Shown here: in pieces, positions 25,108-34,138 of the stretch
Layout: every line of letters starts with the position of its first letter
Numbering within the stretch: the stretch's first letter is position 1
DNA from: Mesorhizobium sp. DCY119
GTDB lineage: Bacteria; Pseudomonadota; Alphaproteobacteria; Rhizobiales; Rhizobiaceae
Length of the DNA: 64,000 nt
Direction: 5' to 3'
Assembly: GCF_003590645.1 (NCBI RefSeq)
Contig: NZ_CP031834.1
Coordinates: 2,356,501 to 2,420,500 of the forward strand
Notes under the pieces: model-generated
What the model was told of the DNA's origin: nothing
What the model saw: only the letters and a program-made list of their open reading frames with translations
Databases searched by the model: none
Program-made: the position numbers and the translations under genes

Positions 25108-25899
25108 ATGATCGAAGCCCGCGATGTTTCCGTGTCCATCGGCACAAAGCGCATCATCTCGAACGTCGATTTCGACATGAGGCCGGGCGAGGTGGCGGCA
25201 ATTGTCGGGCCAAACGGGTCGGGCAAGACGACCTTCCTCAGGGCGCTTACCGGAGAGTTGCCCTATACCGGCAGCATCGCCATCAACAATCGCGACCTGG
25301 CGACCCTGAAGTCCTGGGAGGCGGCGGGCATGCGGGCGGTGCTGCCGCAAGCGACGGCACTTTCCTTTCCCTTCACGGTGCGCGAAATCGTCAAGCTCGG
25401 CCTTCTGGGCGGCCGCTCCGGCGCGTTGCCGGGTGAGGACGATCGCCTGCCGGACCGGGCGCTGTCGCGTGTCGACCTCGACGGCTTCGCTGGCCGTTTC
25501 TATCAGGAGCTTTCGGGTGGGGAGCAGCAGCGGGTGCAGCTTGCCCGCGTGCTCTGCCAGGTCTGGGCGCCGGTGCTGGATGGAAAGCCGCGCTACCTGT
25601 TCCTCGACGAGCCGGTTTCCAGCCTCGATATCAAGCACCAGCTCATCATCATGAACATCGCCCGCGATTTCGCCCGGCGCGGCGGCGGGGTCGTTGCGAT
25701 CCTGCACGACCTGAACCTGACAGCAATGTATGCCGACCGCATCTTCGTCATGCATCGCGGCAAGCTGGCGGCCGCCGGCTCGCCGCAGGATGTGCTAAGC
25801 GACGAGCTGATTTCGAAGGTGTTTGAATGCAAGCTGAAGGTCGGCGCGCTGCCTTCCGGCAACGTGCTATTCGTTCTCCCGCAATCGGCGGGACTTTAG
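25108..25899 (+). CDS. hmuV: haemin ABC transporter ATP-binding protein HmuV
   Basis: A 263-residue ATPase: Walker A GPNGSGKTT, signature LSGGEQQRVQLARVL, Walker B YLFLDEPVSSLD, H-loop ILHDLN. It powers HmuU. The ATG at 25108 follows AGAGGAAACGGCC; the upstream part of the frame overlaps hmuU and is discarded. Last gene of the hmu operon, convergent with rirA across nine bases. Confidence 0.94.
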   Translation: MIEARDVSVSIGTKRIISNVDFDMRPGEVAAIVGPNGSGKTTFLRALTGELPYTGSIAINNRDLATLKSWEAAGMRAVLPQATALSFPFTVREIVKLGLLGGRSGALPGEDDRLPDRALSRVDLDGFAGRFYQELSGGEQQRVQLARVLCQVWAPVLDGKPRYLFLDEPVSSLDIKHQLIIMNIARDFARRGGGVVAILHDLNLTAMYADRIFVMHRGKLAAAGSPQDVLSDELISKVFECKLKVGALPSGNVLFVLPQSAGL

Positions 25900-25908
25900 G
25901 CTCGACTG

Positions 25909-26373
25909 CTAAGCAGCAGGCGCGCGGCGCTCTACCAGAAGATCGATACCGAGCAGGTTGCGCACATTGGGCCGTGCCTTGACCAGGTCGGCGATCGTGT
26001 AGCCTGCCAGCACTTCGAAGAATGCGTTCAACGCCTCACGCAGTGCCGAATTCAACGCGCAGCTGTCGACCAGCGGGCATTCTGCCGCGTCGTTCTCGAA
26101 GCATTCGGCCATGGCGAAATTTTCTTCCGTCACGCGCACCACGTCGAACAAGGTGATCTTGTCAGCGGCGCGACCGAGCCGGACGCCGCCATTGCGGCCA
26201 CGTACGGTTTCCACCAGGCCGTTTTCGACCAGCGGCTGTAGGATCTTGAAAAGGAACAGCTCCGACACTGTGTAAGCGGCGGCGATTTCGGGAATCCGGC
26301 TCAGCCGGTCGTCATTGGCAGCGCAATACATGAGGATGCGCATGGCGTAGTTCGTCTGGCGGGTGAGCCGCAT
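25909..26373 (-). CDS. rirA: RirA, Rrf2-family iron-responsive regulator
   Basis: A 154-residue Rrf2 protein. An N-terminal winged helix (MRLTRQTNYAMRIL) is followed by three Fe-S ligand cysteines at 91, 99 and 105 (ECFENDAAECPLVDSC), the exact RirA pattern. In rhizobia RirA with its Fe-S cluster represses iron-uptake genes when iron is plentiful. It sits beside the haem uptake operon it is expected to control. An Irr-box-like palindrome lies about 110 bases upstream of the start, which suggests cross-control by Irr. Confidence 0.94.
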   Translation of the reverse strand: MRLTRQTNYAMRILMYCAANDDRLSRIPEIAAAYTVSELFLFKILQPLVENGLVETVRGRNGGVRLGRAADKITLFDVVRVTEENFAMAECFENDAAECPLVDSCALNSALREALNAFFEVLAGYTIADLVKARPNVRNLLGIDLLVERRAPAA

Positions 26374-26483
26374 GGTCGTTTCCTTCGCAGCACCGGCTGG
26401 AACCGATTTCTGAACGGCTCAAGCCAAGACAGGCGCGATCTCTCGAGTCGTTGGATCGCTTTCATTCCTGAATATGGCCTACA

Positions 26484-26502
26484 GTCTAGAATAATTCCAG
26501 AC
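26484..26502. promoter_or_regulatory. candidate Irr (iron control element) box upstream of rirA
   Basis: GTCTAGAATAATTCCAGAC is a near-perfect palindrome. It resembles the rhizobial Irr box (TTTAGAA-N-TTCTAAA type) more than the RirA TGA-N9-TCA pattern. It lies about 110 bases before the rirA start. Confidence 0.5.
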
Positions 26503-26529
26503 AAGAAGCGAAAAATACCTTCTCTTTTT

Positions 26530-26556
26530 GGTCATATTTTTGGTCATATTTTTGGC
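26530..26556. repeat. short tandem repeat of a 12-base unit
   Basis: GGTCATATTTTT occurs twice head to tail (26530-26541 and 26542-26553) and begins a third time as GGC. It is preceded by a T-run. It may be a curved or UP-like AT-rich element of the divergent promoter region. Confidence 0.75.
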
Positions 26557-26698
26557 ATTGGTGGAGCGACGGCGTCCGGTATTCCATTTTTGCAATGCTG
26601 ACCTTTACGTAAAGGGATTGCATTTCATGCTGCGGCGCACAATATAATTGCTGTCGAGAGTCGTAGACTCGGGGAGGAACCCACGAGAAGTACGACAC

Positions 26699-27274
26699 AT
26701 GCAGAATACGCTAAATCATCTCCCGCTGACCGGCATCATCAGGCAGCTCCGGCCTTCCGACCTGCCACGCTTCCGCGATCATCTTCTCAGGCTCGATGCC
26801 GTGAGCCGGCGCGATCGCTTCAATGGCGCGACGGATGACGATTTCATCGCCAGCTATGCCGACCGCAGCTTCGCGCAAGGCACCACCGTCATCGGCTATG
26901 TCGAAGACGACAAGGTGTTCGGTGCTGCCGAACTTCACGAACGGCCTGAAATTGCCGAGCCGACCGGCGAGATCGCCTTCAGCGTCGAGCGCCATCTTCA
27001 GCATCGCCATATCGGCGGGCGGCTGTTCGAGCGACTGATCGCCAATGCGCGCGGGCTGGGCTACACGAAGCTTCTGGTGACGACCCATCCGCAGAATGTC
27101 GCGATGAAGGCCTTGGCGCGCAAGTTCAACGCAGCGCTTTCCTTCGAGGACGGCGAGACCGTAGGCGTTATCGACCTTGGCCAGCGCTCGTTTGATGGTC
27201 TTGATCTCGTCGCTCCCAAACGGTTCGGCCTGTCGCCGGTTCGTGACGTTCCCAAAATGCTTGCCGGCAGGTGA
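26699..27274 (+). CDS. GNAT-family N-acetyltransferase
   Basis: A 191-residue protein with a GNAT fold: IRQLRPSDLPRFRDHL at the start, GEIAFSVERHLQHRHIGGRLFERLIANARGLGY containing the acetyl-CoA loop (residues about 96-128), and NVAMKALARKFNA near the end. ATG 26699 is preferred to an upstream in-frame TTG because of the nearby GAGAAG and the domain boundary. The substrate is unknown. Its divergence from rirA may mean shared control. Confidence 0.82.
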   Translation: MQNTLNHLPLTGIIRQLRPSDLPRFRDHLLRLDAVSRRDRFNGATDDDFIASYADRSFAQGTTVIGYVEDDKVFGAAELHERPEIAEPTGEIAFSVERHLQHRHIGGRLFERLIANARGLGYTKLLVTTHPQNVAMKALARKFNAALSFEDGETVGVIDLGQRSFDGLDLVAPKRFGLSPVRDVPKMLAGR

Positions 27275-27314
27275 GGGCGCCTGTCTCGCGTTCGCCCTCC
27301 GTCCGGATTGCATC

Positions 27315-27341
27315 AAAGGCCCGCTTACGCGGGCCTTTTTT
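27315..27341 (+). terminator. intrinsic terminator after the GNAT gene
   Basis: AAAGGCCCGC and GCGGGCCTTT pair around a TTAC loop and are followed by further T residues. It separates the GNAT gene from the DUF445 gene. Confidence 0.9.
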
Positions 27342-27440
27342 ATGTCTTCCACCTGCTAAAGCCCCATATGTCTCGCGAACCGAATGGCGGGGTCGCTCAC
27401 GGATGATAGTGTGCGGCCCTTTCGAGAACCGGATGAGCAT

Positions 27441-28718
27441 ATGAACCAGGCATCGACAATCAGCCCGGAAAACGCGGAAAAGCTTGCGGCCTTGCGCCGT
27501 ACCAAGTTCATCGCCACTGGTGCTTTGTGCCTGTGCGTTGCCGTCTTCATCACGGCGAAGCTGTTGCAGCCGCGCTTTCCGTGGCTTGGTTTCGTCGCGG
27601 CTTTTGCCGAGGCCGCCACCATTGGCGGCTTGGCCGACTGGTATGCGGTCGTCGCGCTGTTCAAGCGGCCGCTCGGCCTGCCGATCCCGCATACGGCGAT
27701 CATTCCGTCCAATCAGGAGCGCATCGCCGACAATCTCGGCCGCTTCATCGAGGTCAATTTCCTGGCACCTGGTCCGGTGCGCGAAAAGCTCGGCGAGGTG
27801 GATTTCTCCGCTCTCGTCGCCGATTGGCTGTCGGATCGGCAGAGGGCGGAGGGCCTGTCGCGCTTTGTCGCGCGGCTGGTGCCGCAGACGCTGGCCGCCA
27901 TCGATCAGTCCGGCCTGCGCGGCTTTGTTTCCGAGCGCATGCTGGAGCAGGTGGAAAAGGTGCCGCTTGCACCGTTGGCCGCCGAGCTTCTCTCAGCATT
28001 CACCGACGATCGCCGTCACCAGAAATTGTTCGACCAGTTCACCAAGGTCGTCGGCAAGTTCCTTTCCGACGAGGAAGCGCTTGCCACGATGCGCGAAAAG
28101 ATCCGCGAGGAACTGCCGTCGCTGTTCAACCTGTTCCGCGCCGACGCCTATCTGCTCAAGAAGATCGTTGCTTCCGCCGGTTCGCTGCTGGAAGAGGTGC
28201 GGGCCGATCAGCATCATCCGATGCGGCAGGAGTTCGACCGTTTCGTCGAAAAATTCATCGCCGATCTGCGCAATTCCAAGACCTATGCGAAACGTGCCGA
28301 AAAACTGAAGCGCGATTTTCTCGCCCGCCCCGAGCTGAAGGCGCTGGCCGGCGACATGTGGGAAAGCCTGCGCAATTTGATCGAACAGGATGCGCGCGCC
28401 GAAAACTCCATGATCCGCACCCATCTCGCCGGTATGTTCGTCGAGGTTGGCCGCCAGCTTGCCAGCGACGAAAAAATCCGCGCCGACATGAACCAGGGTT
28501 TTGTCGTGGCGTTGGCCTCCTTTGTCGAAAGCCAGAAAAGCGGCGTCTCGAGTTTCATTGCCGAGCAGGTGAAGCGCTGGGATCTCGGCCAGCTTACGCG
28601 CCTCATCGAAATGAACATCGGGCGCGACCTGCAATATATCCGCTTCAACGGCATGCTCATCGGCGGCATGGCCGGGCTGGCGCTTTACGTGATCGAGCTC
28701 GTCTTCCTGGTGAATTGA
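27441..28718 (+). CDS. DUF445 (YjiN-like) membrane protein
   Basis: A 425-residue protein with an N-terminal membrane segment (about 25-42) and a conserved hydrophobic block AFAEAATIGGLADWYAVVALF, the DUF445 signature. A long helical region of about 300 residues follows, then a C-terminal helix FNGMLIGGMAGLALYVIELVFL. The ends anchor a long soluble coiled part to the membrane. ATG 27441 is preferred; an ATG at 27384 would add 19 residues. No enzyme function is known for the family; it has been linked to envelope integrity. Confidence 0.85.
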   Translation: MNQASTISPENAEKLAALRRTKFIATGALCLCVAVFITAKLLQPRFPWLGFVAAFAEAATIGGLADWYAVVALFKRPLGLPIPHTAIIPSNQERIADNLGRFIEVNFLAPGPVREKLGEVDFSALVADWLSDRQRAEGLSRFVARLVPQTLAAIDQSGLRGFVSERMLEQVEKVPLAPLAAELLSAFTDDRRHQKLFDQFTKVVGKFLSDEEALATMREKIREELPSLFNLFRADAYLLKKIVASAGSLLEEVRADQHHPMRQEFDRFVEKFIADLRNSKTYAKRAEKLKRDFLARPELKALAGDMWESLRNLIEQDARAENSMIRTHLAGMFVEVGRQLASDEKIRADMNQGFVVALASFVESQKSGVSSFIAEQVKRWDLGQLTRLIEMNIGRDLQYIRFNGMLIGGMAGLALYVIELVFLVN

Positions 28719-28786
28719 CCCGCGCGATCATCGGCCTATCTTCTCCTTGACCGCGTTCGACACCGGCGCGTGAAAGGGAGGAAATG

Positions 28787-29218
28787 ATGGCCAAGGCACC
28801 CGAGACCGATACCTTCATGGACATGTTCAAACGGCTTGGCGAGGAGCTGAAGCTGCCGCGTTTCGACGTTGACTCCATTCTCGCCCATCATCGCAAGAAT
28901 CTGGAAGCGTTGCAGAAATCTGCCTCGGCCGGCGCATCGGGGGCATCCAGTCTCATGTCGCGACAGCGCGAGATCATGCAGGACACGGTGCGCGAGATCG
29001 CCGAGATGGCGCAGGGTTTCCGCGCGCCCGGCAACCCGCAGGAGATGATGTCGAAACAGGCCGATTTTGTCCGCCGTTCCTTCGAAACCACAGTCAAGAA
29101 CGCCAGCGAATCAGCTGAAATCATGCGCAAATCCGGTACGGAATCGCTGGATATCCTGCGCAATCGCATTCGCGAGGCCATGGCGGAAATCCGGGAGGGA
29201 TACGACCAGCGGAAGTAG
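28787..29218 (+). CDS. phasin family protein
   Basis: A 143-residue, entirely helical, amphipathic protein with the phasin_2-type pattern: FKRLGEELKLPRFDVDSILAHHRKNLEAL followed by heptad repeats to the C-terminus (residues 10-140). Phasins coat polyhydroxyalkanoate granules. Two ATGs in tandem occur (28784 and 28787); the second lies five bases from GGGAGGAA and is preferred. A MaoC-type hydratase gene follows on the same strand, which fits PHA metabolism. Confidence 0.85.
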   Translation: MAKAPETDTFMDMFKRLGEELKLPRFDVDSILAHHRKNLEALQKSASAGASGASSLMSRQREIMQDTVREIAEMAQGFRAPGNPQEMMSKQADFVRRSFETTVKNASESAEIMRKSGTESLDILRNRIREAMAEIREGYDQRK

Positions 29219-29433
29219 TCGTCCGGGCGTAACGCTGCCTGGGACCGGTTCGTTCGAACGACCTTGACCTGGATGATTGAAGGCAAAAGTCTGTCACGAA
29301 GGTCTTTTGCAGAGCATCATAAGCTGCTAGTTCCGGGCAGAAGCAGTCCGTTCGCGGGGGACGTCTGATCCAGTGAGCGTGCCTGTTTGTGCCGAAAACC
29401 TGCGCGCGTAAGCGTCGGAAAACGGAGAAACCG

Positions 29434-29922
29434 ATGTCGAAACCGGCTTTGACATTCGCCACGCTCAAGCACGCCGTCGGGCAGGAACTTGGCGTTTCGC
29501 AATGGACTACCGTCGACCAGACCCGGATCGACCAGTTTGCCGATTGCACGGGCGACCATCAGTGGATTCATGTCGATGCGGAGCGGGCGAGGCGCGAAAG
29601 TCCTTTCCGCGCGACGATCGCGCATGGCTTCCTGACGCTGTCGATCATCGGCTCGCTCGGCCAGGAGATCGGTGCGATCCCTGAAAATACGCAAGCCGCA
29701 TTCAACTACGGCCTCGACCGGGTCCGGTTCGTTGCCCCTGTCCGGGCAGGCACGCGCGTGCGGCTGCGCTCGACCCTGATATCGCTCGAGGACCGCGGTC
29801 CGGGCCAATACCTGATGAAAGCGAATAACGTCATCGAGATCGAGGGCGATGAGCGGCCCGCGCTGATCGCCGAGACGCTGATCATGCTTTACGAGCGGCG
29901 GCAGAAGAAGGTGGCCAGCTAA
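29434..29922 (+). CDS. MaoC-like (R)-specific enoyl-CoA hydratase
   Basis: A 162-residue hot-dog protein with the hydratase-2 signature: DQFADCTGDHQWIHVDAERA supplies the catalytic Asp and His (about residues 32-50), followed by SPFRATIAHGFLTLS. Such enzymes hydrate trans-2-enoyl-CoA to (R)-3-hydroxyacyl-CoA and can feed PHA synthesis (PhaJ). ATG 29434 lies after GGAGAAACCG. The phasin gene 215 bases upstream supports a PHA link, though other thioester hydration roles are possible. Confidence 0.85.
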   Translation: MSKPALTFATLKHAVGQELGVSQWTTVDQTRIDQFADCTGDHQWIHVDAERARRESPFRATIAHGFLTLSIIGSLGQEIGAIPENTQAAFNYGLDRVRFVAPVRAGTRVRLRSTLISLEDRGPGQYLMKANNVIEIEGDERPALIAETLIMLYERRQKKVAS

Positions 29923-29926
29923 CCTC

Positions 29927-30577
29927 CTATTCGGCGTCCGGCTGGTTTTTCGGTGCGGCCTTGATGAAGGCGGGCAGTTCCATGCAGGCTGTCGCGATAC
30001 GCGAAATCACCGGGTAGGGCTCCATATCGACATTGTAGCGGGCGTTGTTGACGACTTGCGCGACAAGGCAGATGTCGGCGAGGCCGGGCCGGTCGCCGTG
30101 ACAGAACGTGCCGGTGTCCTTGCTGTCGGAGAGAATCTTTTCAAGCGGTTGGAAGGTTTCGTTGACCCAGTGCCGGAACCAGTTGGCGACGTCGTCGTCG
30201 CCGGCGCCATAGAGCGTGCGCAATGAGGTCAGCACCCGCAGATTGTTTATCGGGTGGATGTCGCAGGCGATCATCTGGGAGAGCATGCGCACGCGGGCGC
30301 GGCCGAGCGCATCGGCCGGCAATAGGGGCGGCTGCGGCACTGTTTCATCCAGGAATTCGATGATCGCCAGCGATTGCACCAGAAGCGTGCCGTCGTTCCA
30401 GATCAGGGCAGGGACAAACCCTTGCGGATTTACGGCGAGATAGGACGGTTCGAGATGTTCGCCGAAGCGCAAGTGATGGGGCACATAGGTGTAATCCAGC
30501 TCCTTCATCTCCAACGCGATGCGCACCCGGTAGGACGTAGAGGAGCGGAAGTAGTTATGCAGGATGATTTCGCCCAT
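29927..30577 (-). CDS. maiA: maleylacetoacetate isomerase (zeta-class glutathione transferase)
   Basis: A 216-residue zeta GST. The glutathione-activating motif SSTSYRVRIAL (residues 12-22; usual form SSCSWRVRIAL) is followed by NPQGFVPAL, the SLAIIEFLDE site and the GDRPGLADICL helical-domain signature. It isomerises maleylacetoacetate to fumarylacetoacetate in tyrosine/homogentisate breakdown. The motif Cys is Thr here, unusual but seen within the family. The start at 30577 follows GGGAGGAACCTTG. No other tyrosine pathway gene is adjacent. Confidence 0.85.
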   Translation of the reverse strand: MGEIILHNYFRSSTSYRVRIALEMKELDYTYVPHHLRFGEHLEPSYLAVNPQGFVPALIWNDGTLLVQSLAIIEFLDETVPQPPLLPADALGRARVRMLSQMIACDIHPINNLRVLTSLRTLYGAGDDDVANWFRHWVNETFQPLEKILSDSKDTGTFCHGDRPGLADICLVAQVVNNARYNVDMEPYPVISRIATACMELPAFIKAAPKNQPDAE

Positions 30578-30801
30578 CAAGGTTCCTCCCGGTGCGTCTT
30601 GCGGGTCGCTTTCGTGCGGCGAATGCGTCGCGTGTCGAAAAGCGGCCGATGTACTATTTGGCAATAATCGCTTGCGCTGCGCTCGGCTACTCTTGAATGA
30701 TGCGGAATGAATCAGGGAATTAGAAAAAATGTCTTCTTTGGCCGGCGTGGCCGGACCACGGCATCCCTCGACCTCCGCGCTTGCATGACGGAGAGTTGGC
30801 C

Positions 30802-31485
30802 ATGAGCTCTGCCAACGAAACTGCCCGGTTCCTGATAATCGACGACCACCCGTTGTTTCGCGAGGCGCTGCATAGCGCGGTGCGCATGGCCTATCCGGAT
30901 GTCGATACGGTGGAAGCCCGCTCCATCACCGAAGCGCTGGAACATCTGGCCGGGCCCAAGCCTTTCGATCTGGCGCTGCTGGACCTCTCGATGCCCGACG
31001 TCCACGGCTTCGACGGCCTGCTGCAACTGCGCACGCGCTACCCGCGCTTGCCGGTGGTCGTGGTTTCCGGTCACGAGGAACCGAAGATCATATCCGAGGC
31101 GCTTTCTTACGGCGCTGCCGGCTTCATCCCGAAATCCGTGCGCAAGACCGACCTCGCCAACGCCATCCGTTCCGTCATGGAAGGGGCGATCCATGTGCCG
31201 GAAAACTATGAGGGCCAGGCACCTGACGCCGAAAGTGCCGACCGGGCCGAAATGGTGCGCAGGCTCGCCAAGCTGACGCCGCAGCAGTTGCGTGTGCTGC
31301 AAATGCTGCGACAGGGTCTTCTCAACAAGCAGATCGCCTTTGAACTGCAGGTCGGCGAGACCACCGTGAAAGCGCATGTCTCAGAGATATTGCGCAAGCT
31401 CAACGTCTATAGCCGCACCCAAGCCGTGATCGAAGTCTCGAAGCTCGACAATGCGGAGTTGTTTCGGGAGCAATCGGGATTCTAG
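30802..31485 (+). CDS. LuxR-type response regulator of the NosP/NahK module
   Basis: A 227-residue two-domain regulator: receiver domain (residues 9-125) with DD at 14-15, phospho-Asp61 in LLDLSMPD and Lys near KSVRK, then a LuxR helix-turn-helix (about 155-215: LTPQQLRVLQMLRQGLLNKQIAFELQVGETTVKAHVSEIL in segments). ATG 30802 follows GGAGAG. It faces the hybrid kinase gene tail to tail and is the natural phosphorylation partner. In Pseudomonas the comparable regulator next to NahK is linked to biofilm and ethanol oxidation control. Confidence 0.88.
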   Translation: MSSANETARFLIIDDHPLFREALHSAVRMAYPDVDTVEARSITEALEHLAGPKPFDLALLDLSMPDVHGFDGLLQLRTRYPRLPVVVVSGHEEPKIISEALSYGAAGFIPKSVRKTDLANAIRSVMEGAIHVPENYEGQAPDAESADRAEMVRRLAKLTPQQLRVLQMLRQGLLNKQIAFELQVGETTVKAHVSEILRKLNVYSRTQAVIEVSKLDNAELFREQSGF

Positions 31486-31594
31486 GGGAATAAGGCAGTA
31501 GGGCAGTAGGGATTGAGCTTCCAGAGTCCTCGCTGTCTCGACTAAACGCGACTGTCGACCTTAATTCCCCTACTGCCTTACTGCCCTATTCCCC
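31485..31594. repeat. near-perfect 27-base inverted repeat between convergent regulator and kinase genes
   Basis: Arms at 31485-31511 and 31568-31594 match with two differences. Both contain repeats of the pattern GGCAGTAG. The first arm starts in the stop codon of the response regulator gene and the second ends just before the kinase stop. It can act as a two-way terminator hairpin. Confidence 0.75.
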
Positions 31595-31601
31595 TACTGC
31601 C

Positions 31602-32942
31602 TTAAGCGAGCAGATGCGCCAGCAGCGCCCGCAATTGCGCCGGTTTCAGCGGTTTGCGCATCAGTTCGACGCCAGCTTCGCGCGCCAAGCGCACCACGGC
31701 GTCAGAGCTGTCTCCGGTGACGATCAGCGCGGGCACGCCGCGTCCGAGATAGTCGCGAATCTCGGCGATGGTCGCGCTGCCGAGGTCGCCGCCGTCGAGA
31801 TGTTGATCGGCAATGATGATATCGGGAATCCAGTCCGTATCGCCCAGCGCCTGCATTGCCAGTGCGGTGGAGGTCGCAGTCTTGACCGTGCACTGCCAAC
31901 GCTCAAGCAGCACGGTCATGGCCTCGAGAACCTCGATGTCATTCTCGATCAGCAGCACTTTGGTTCCGAACAGGCCGTAACCGCGCGGCCGTTCCGGCTC
32001 GCCAAGCAGTGCCATGGGATCGGCAAAGCTGCCGACCACAACCGGCACGTCGAGATGGAAAATCGTTCCGCGCCCGACGATCGAGGAAAAGGCGATGGGA
32101 TGGCCGAGCGCGCTGGTCATGCGGCGCACGATCGACAGGCCGAGGCCAAGCCCGCCGCCGGAAAGATCGGCGTCGGCCGAACCCGTGCCGCGGTGGAACT
32201 CCTCGAACACCGCTTCGTGCTGGTCTTCAGGAATGCCGCAGCCGGTGTCGACGATTGCGATCCTTATCCTGTCGCCGCGGTGGCGGATACCGACCAGAAC
32301 GCCACCTTTGCGGGTGTAGCGTATAGCGTTGGAGACAATGTTCTGGAGGATACGGCGCAGCAGCGTGCGATCGGAACGCACCACCGCATTTCCGGCATGG
32401 AACTTGAGTTTCAGCCCTTTTTGCGCGGCCAGTGGCTGGAAATCGGATTTCAGCGACGAGAACAATTGCTCAAGCGAAACATCGGTGATCTCGGGCTCGA
32501 CGACGCCGGCGTCCAGTTTGGAAATGTCGAGCAGGGTGTGGAGCAGGTCCTCCATCGTCTCCAGCGAGCGCTCGACCTGCCGAACCAGCTTGCGCCCTTC
32601 CTCGCCGGCCTGCACCTCCGCCAGCGCCGACACCGACAGATGTGCGGCATTGAGCGGTTGAAGAATGTCGTGGCTGGCGGCTGCGAGAAAGCGTGTCTTG
32701 GAAAGGTTGGCGCGCTCGGCATTCTCCTTGGCGGCGACGAGGTCGATGTTAGACACTTCGAGCCGGCGCATCGTGGCGCGCAACTCCTCGGTGCGGCTGC
32801 GTACCCGGTTCTCAAGGTTTATCGCGGTCTGGAACAGCGAAAAGGCATTACCCTGCTGGTCCATCGAGCGCTCGACGCGGGAGATCAGCGCCTGATTGAT
32901 CTTCTTCAGCTTCTCGATGTCATCGATCTGGCGCACGGACAT
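31602..32942 (-). CDS. NahK-like cytoplasmic hybrid histidine kinase
   Basis: A 446-residue kinase with no membrane segment. An N-terminal coiled coil (about 1-85) leads to the H-box ASHDILQPLNA (His91), then HATPase boxes N (LQNIVSNAIRYT), G1 (DTGCGIP) and G2 (GGGLGLGLSIV), and a C-terminal receiver domain (about 328-445) with phospho-Asp in IIADQHLDGG. It lacks PAS sensor domains and so depends on a partner for input. The gene for a FIST/NosP protein lies 11 bases upstream in the same operon, the known NosP-NahK arrangement. Confidence 0.87.
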   Translation of the reverse strand: MSVRQIDDIEKLKKINQALISRVERSMDQQGNAFSLFQTAINLENRVRSRTEELRATMRRLEVSNIDLVAAKENAERANLSKTRFLAAASHDILQPLNAAHLSVSALAEVQAGEEGRKLVRQVERSLETMEDLLHTLLDISKLDAGVVEPEITDVSLEQLFSSLKSDFQPLAAQKGLKLKFHAGNAVVRSDRTLLRRILQNIVSNAIRYTRKGGVLVGIRHRGDRIRIAIVDTGCGIPEDQHEAVFEEFHRGTGSADADLSGGGLGLGLSIVRRMTSALGHPIAFSSIVGRGTIFHLDVPVVVGSFADPMALLGEPERPRGYGLFGTKVLLIENDIEVLEAMTVLLERWQCTVKTATSTALAMQALGDTDWIPDIIIADQHLDGGDLGSATIAEIRDYLGRGVPALIVTGDSSDAVVRLAREAGVELMRKPLKPAQLRALLAHLLA

Positions 32943-32953
32943 TTCCCTGGCTC

Positions 32954-34138
32954 TTATTCCGCCGCCTGTCGCTGGCCGAAGGCGATGCCGATGAAGGTCT
33001 GGTTGAGATGCATGGAGCGATACTGCTCGCCATAGGTGCCAAAGCCGATAACGTTGTTGGCGCGGTAAAGTTCGGAAATATCGCGGAACACCTGGCGGTT
33101 GCGGGCGTCGAGCCGTCTCAAGACGCAGTCGAAGCCGAGAATCATGTCGATGCCGCCCAGCCGCTCGCTGACGTTCTTCAATGCGGTGCGGGTCGATTCC
33201 ACCATGCCGGTCGGCTTGGCGATGGACAGCACGATGCCGTCGTCGATGGCGCAGAAGAAGGAGAGCGAGCCATCGGCGTTCATCTTCTGGATCGAGCGGC
33301 AGTAATACTCGCCGCCGACGCGCACGACGACCGGATGTGAGGCGAAACTGAGCGGCGTCATGGCTCCATGCACGATGCCGACCGCTGCGGCGAATTCCTC
33401 GGCCGCCACGCCGGCGTTGAATTCATGGACGATGCGCCGCTCGGGATCTGAGGATGTGACGACGAGCTTGTCTTCGGTCGGCACGAAGTTTTCCGTCTTG
33501 AAGACATGGAACGGGATTTCGGTCGCCATCAGGATGATGATGGCGCAGTCGCTGTCGACATGGCCGTTCGAGATCAGCGCGGTCGTCTGGAATTTCAGGT
33601 CGTCGCCGGCCGAGCCTCCGATCAGCGGAATGTCGTCCAGCCCCCAGTGGATCGCCGAGGTTACGGCCTCCTCAGCATAGGAAAGCCCGTCGATGAGACA
33701 GAGGGCGAAGACATTGCCGGAGTGAGTCGAGCCGGTGCGCGCGTACAGCGTCCGTCTCAATTCCTCGACCTCGCCGGCAATGTCATCCATGCCGGAAGAA
33801 GAAAGGTTCCTGATCATCGCGCTGACTGCGGTGAAGGAGCGCTGCGGGAACAGCATTGCCAAAACATGGCCTTCTTCGAGCCCGGCAGGCGTTATCTCGC
33901 CGGCAGTCGAACAGCCGGCATGGGCGAGGCCCGGTGCATGGAGCTTCAGCGCAGCCGACAGCGATTCGGCATCCATCAACTGCTGGGAAAAGAAAAAGAG
34001 CGCAAAGCCGGCATTTATCGCAGCCGCTTCCTCGGCGACTGCGCGGGCAAATTCATCGGCGTCGGCCATGTCGGATGTCAAAGCCGACAGGCCGCAGGCG
34101 TAGCTTGTCCGTGAGCAGACCAGCGCAGTTCCTCCCAA
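32954..34138 (-). CDS. nosP: FIST-domain nitric-oxide-sensing protein NosP
   Basis: A protein of up to 394 residues with FIST_N (about 25-230: [38 protein letters not shown]) and FIST_C (about 240-380: [22 protein letters not shown]). NosP proteins bind haem and nitric oxide and regulate the co-encoded NahK kinase. The gene directly precedes the NahK-like gene. The start is uncertain: only TTG at 34138 and an ATG 23 residues later (34069) are in frame with reasonable domain boundaries, and GGGAGGA overlaps the TTG itself. Divergent from coxS. Confidence 0.85.
   Translation of the reverse strand: MGGTALVCSRTSYACGLSALTSDMADADEFARAVAEEAAAINAGFALFFFSQQLMDAESLSAALKLHAPGLAHAGCSTAGEITPAGLEEGHVLAMLFPQRSFTAVSAMIRNLSSSGMDDIAGEVEELRRTLYARTGSTHSGNVFALCLIDGLSYAEEAVTSAIHWGLDDIPLIGGSAGDDLKFQTTALISNGHVDSDCAIIILMATEIPFHVFKTENFVPTEDKLVVTSSDPERRIVHEFNAGVAAEEFAAAVGIVHGAMTPLSFASHPVVVRVGGEYYCRSIQKMNADGSLSFFCAIDDGIVLSIAKPTGMVESTRTALKNVSERLGGIDMILGFDCVLRRLDARNRQVFRDISELYRANNVIGFGTYGEQYRSMHLNQTFIGIAFGQRQAAE

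Larger units (their letters stand above)
26374..26698. other. 325-base divergent, AT-rich regulatory gap between rirA and the GNAT gene
   Basis: No gene is visible. The gap holds the palindrome at 26484-26502, a tandem repeat at 26530-26556 and T-rich runs, much richer in A/T than its surroundings. A SD-like GAGAAG lies before the GNAT start at 26699. Confidence 0.7.

Noticed and set aside
26530-26556. Possible CRISPR-like direct repeats
   Set aside because: The units are adjacent with no spacers, only 12 bases long, and no cas gene is near.
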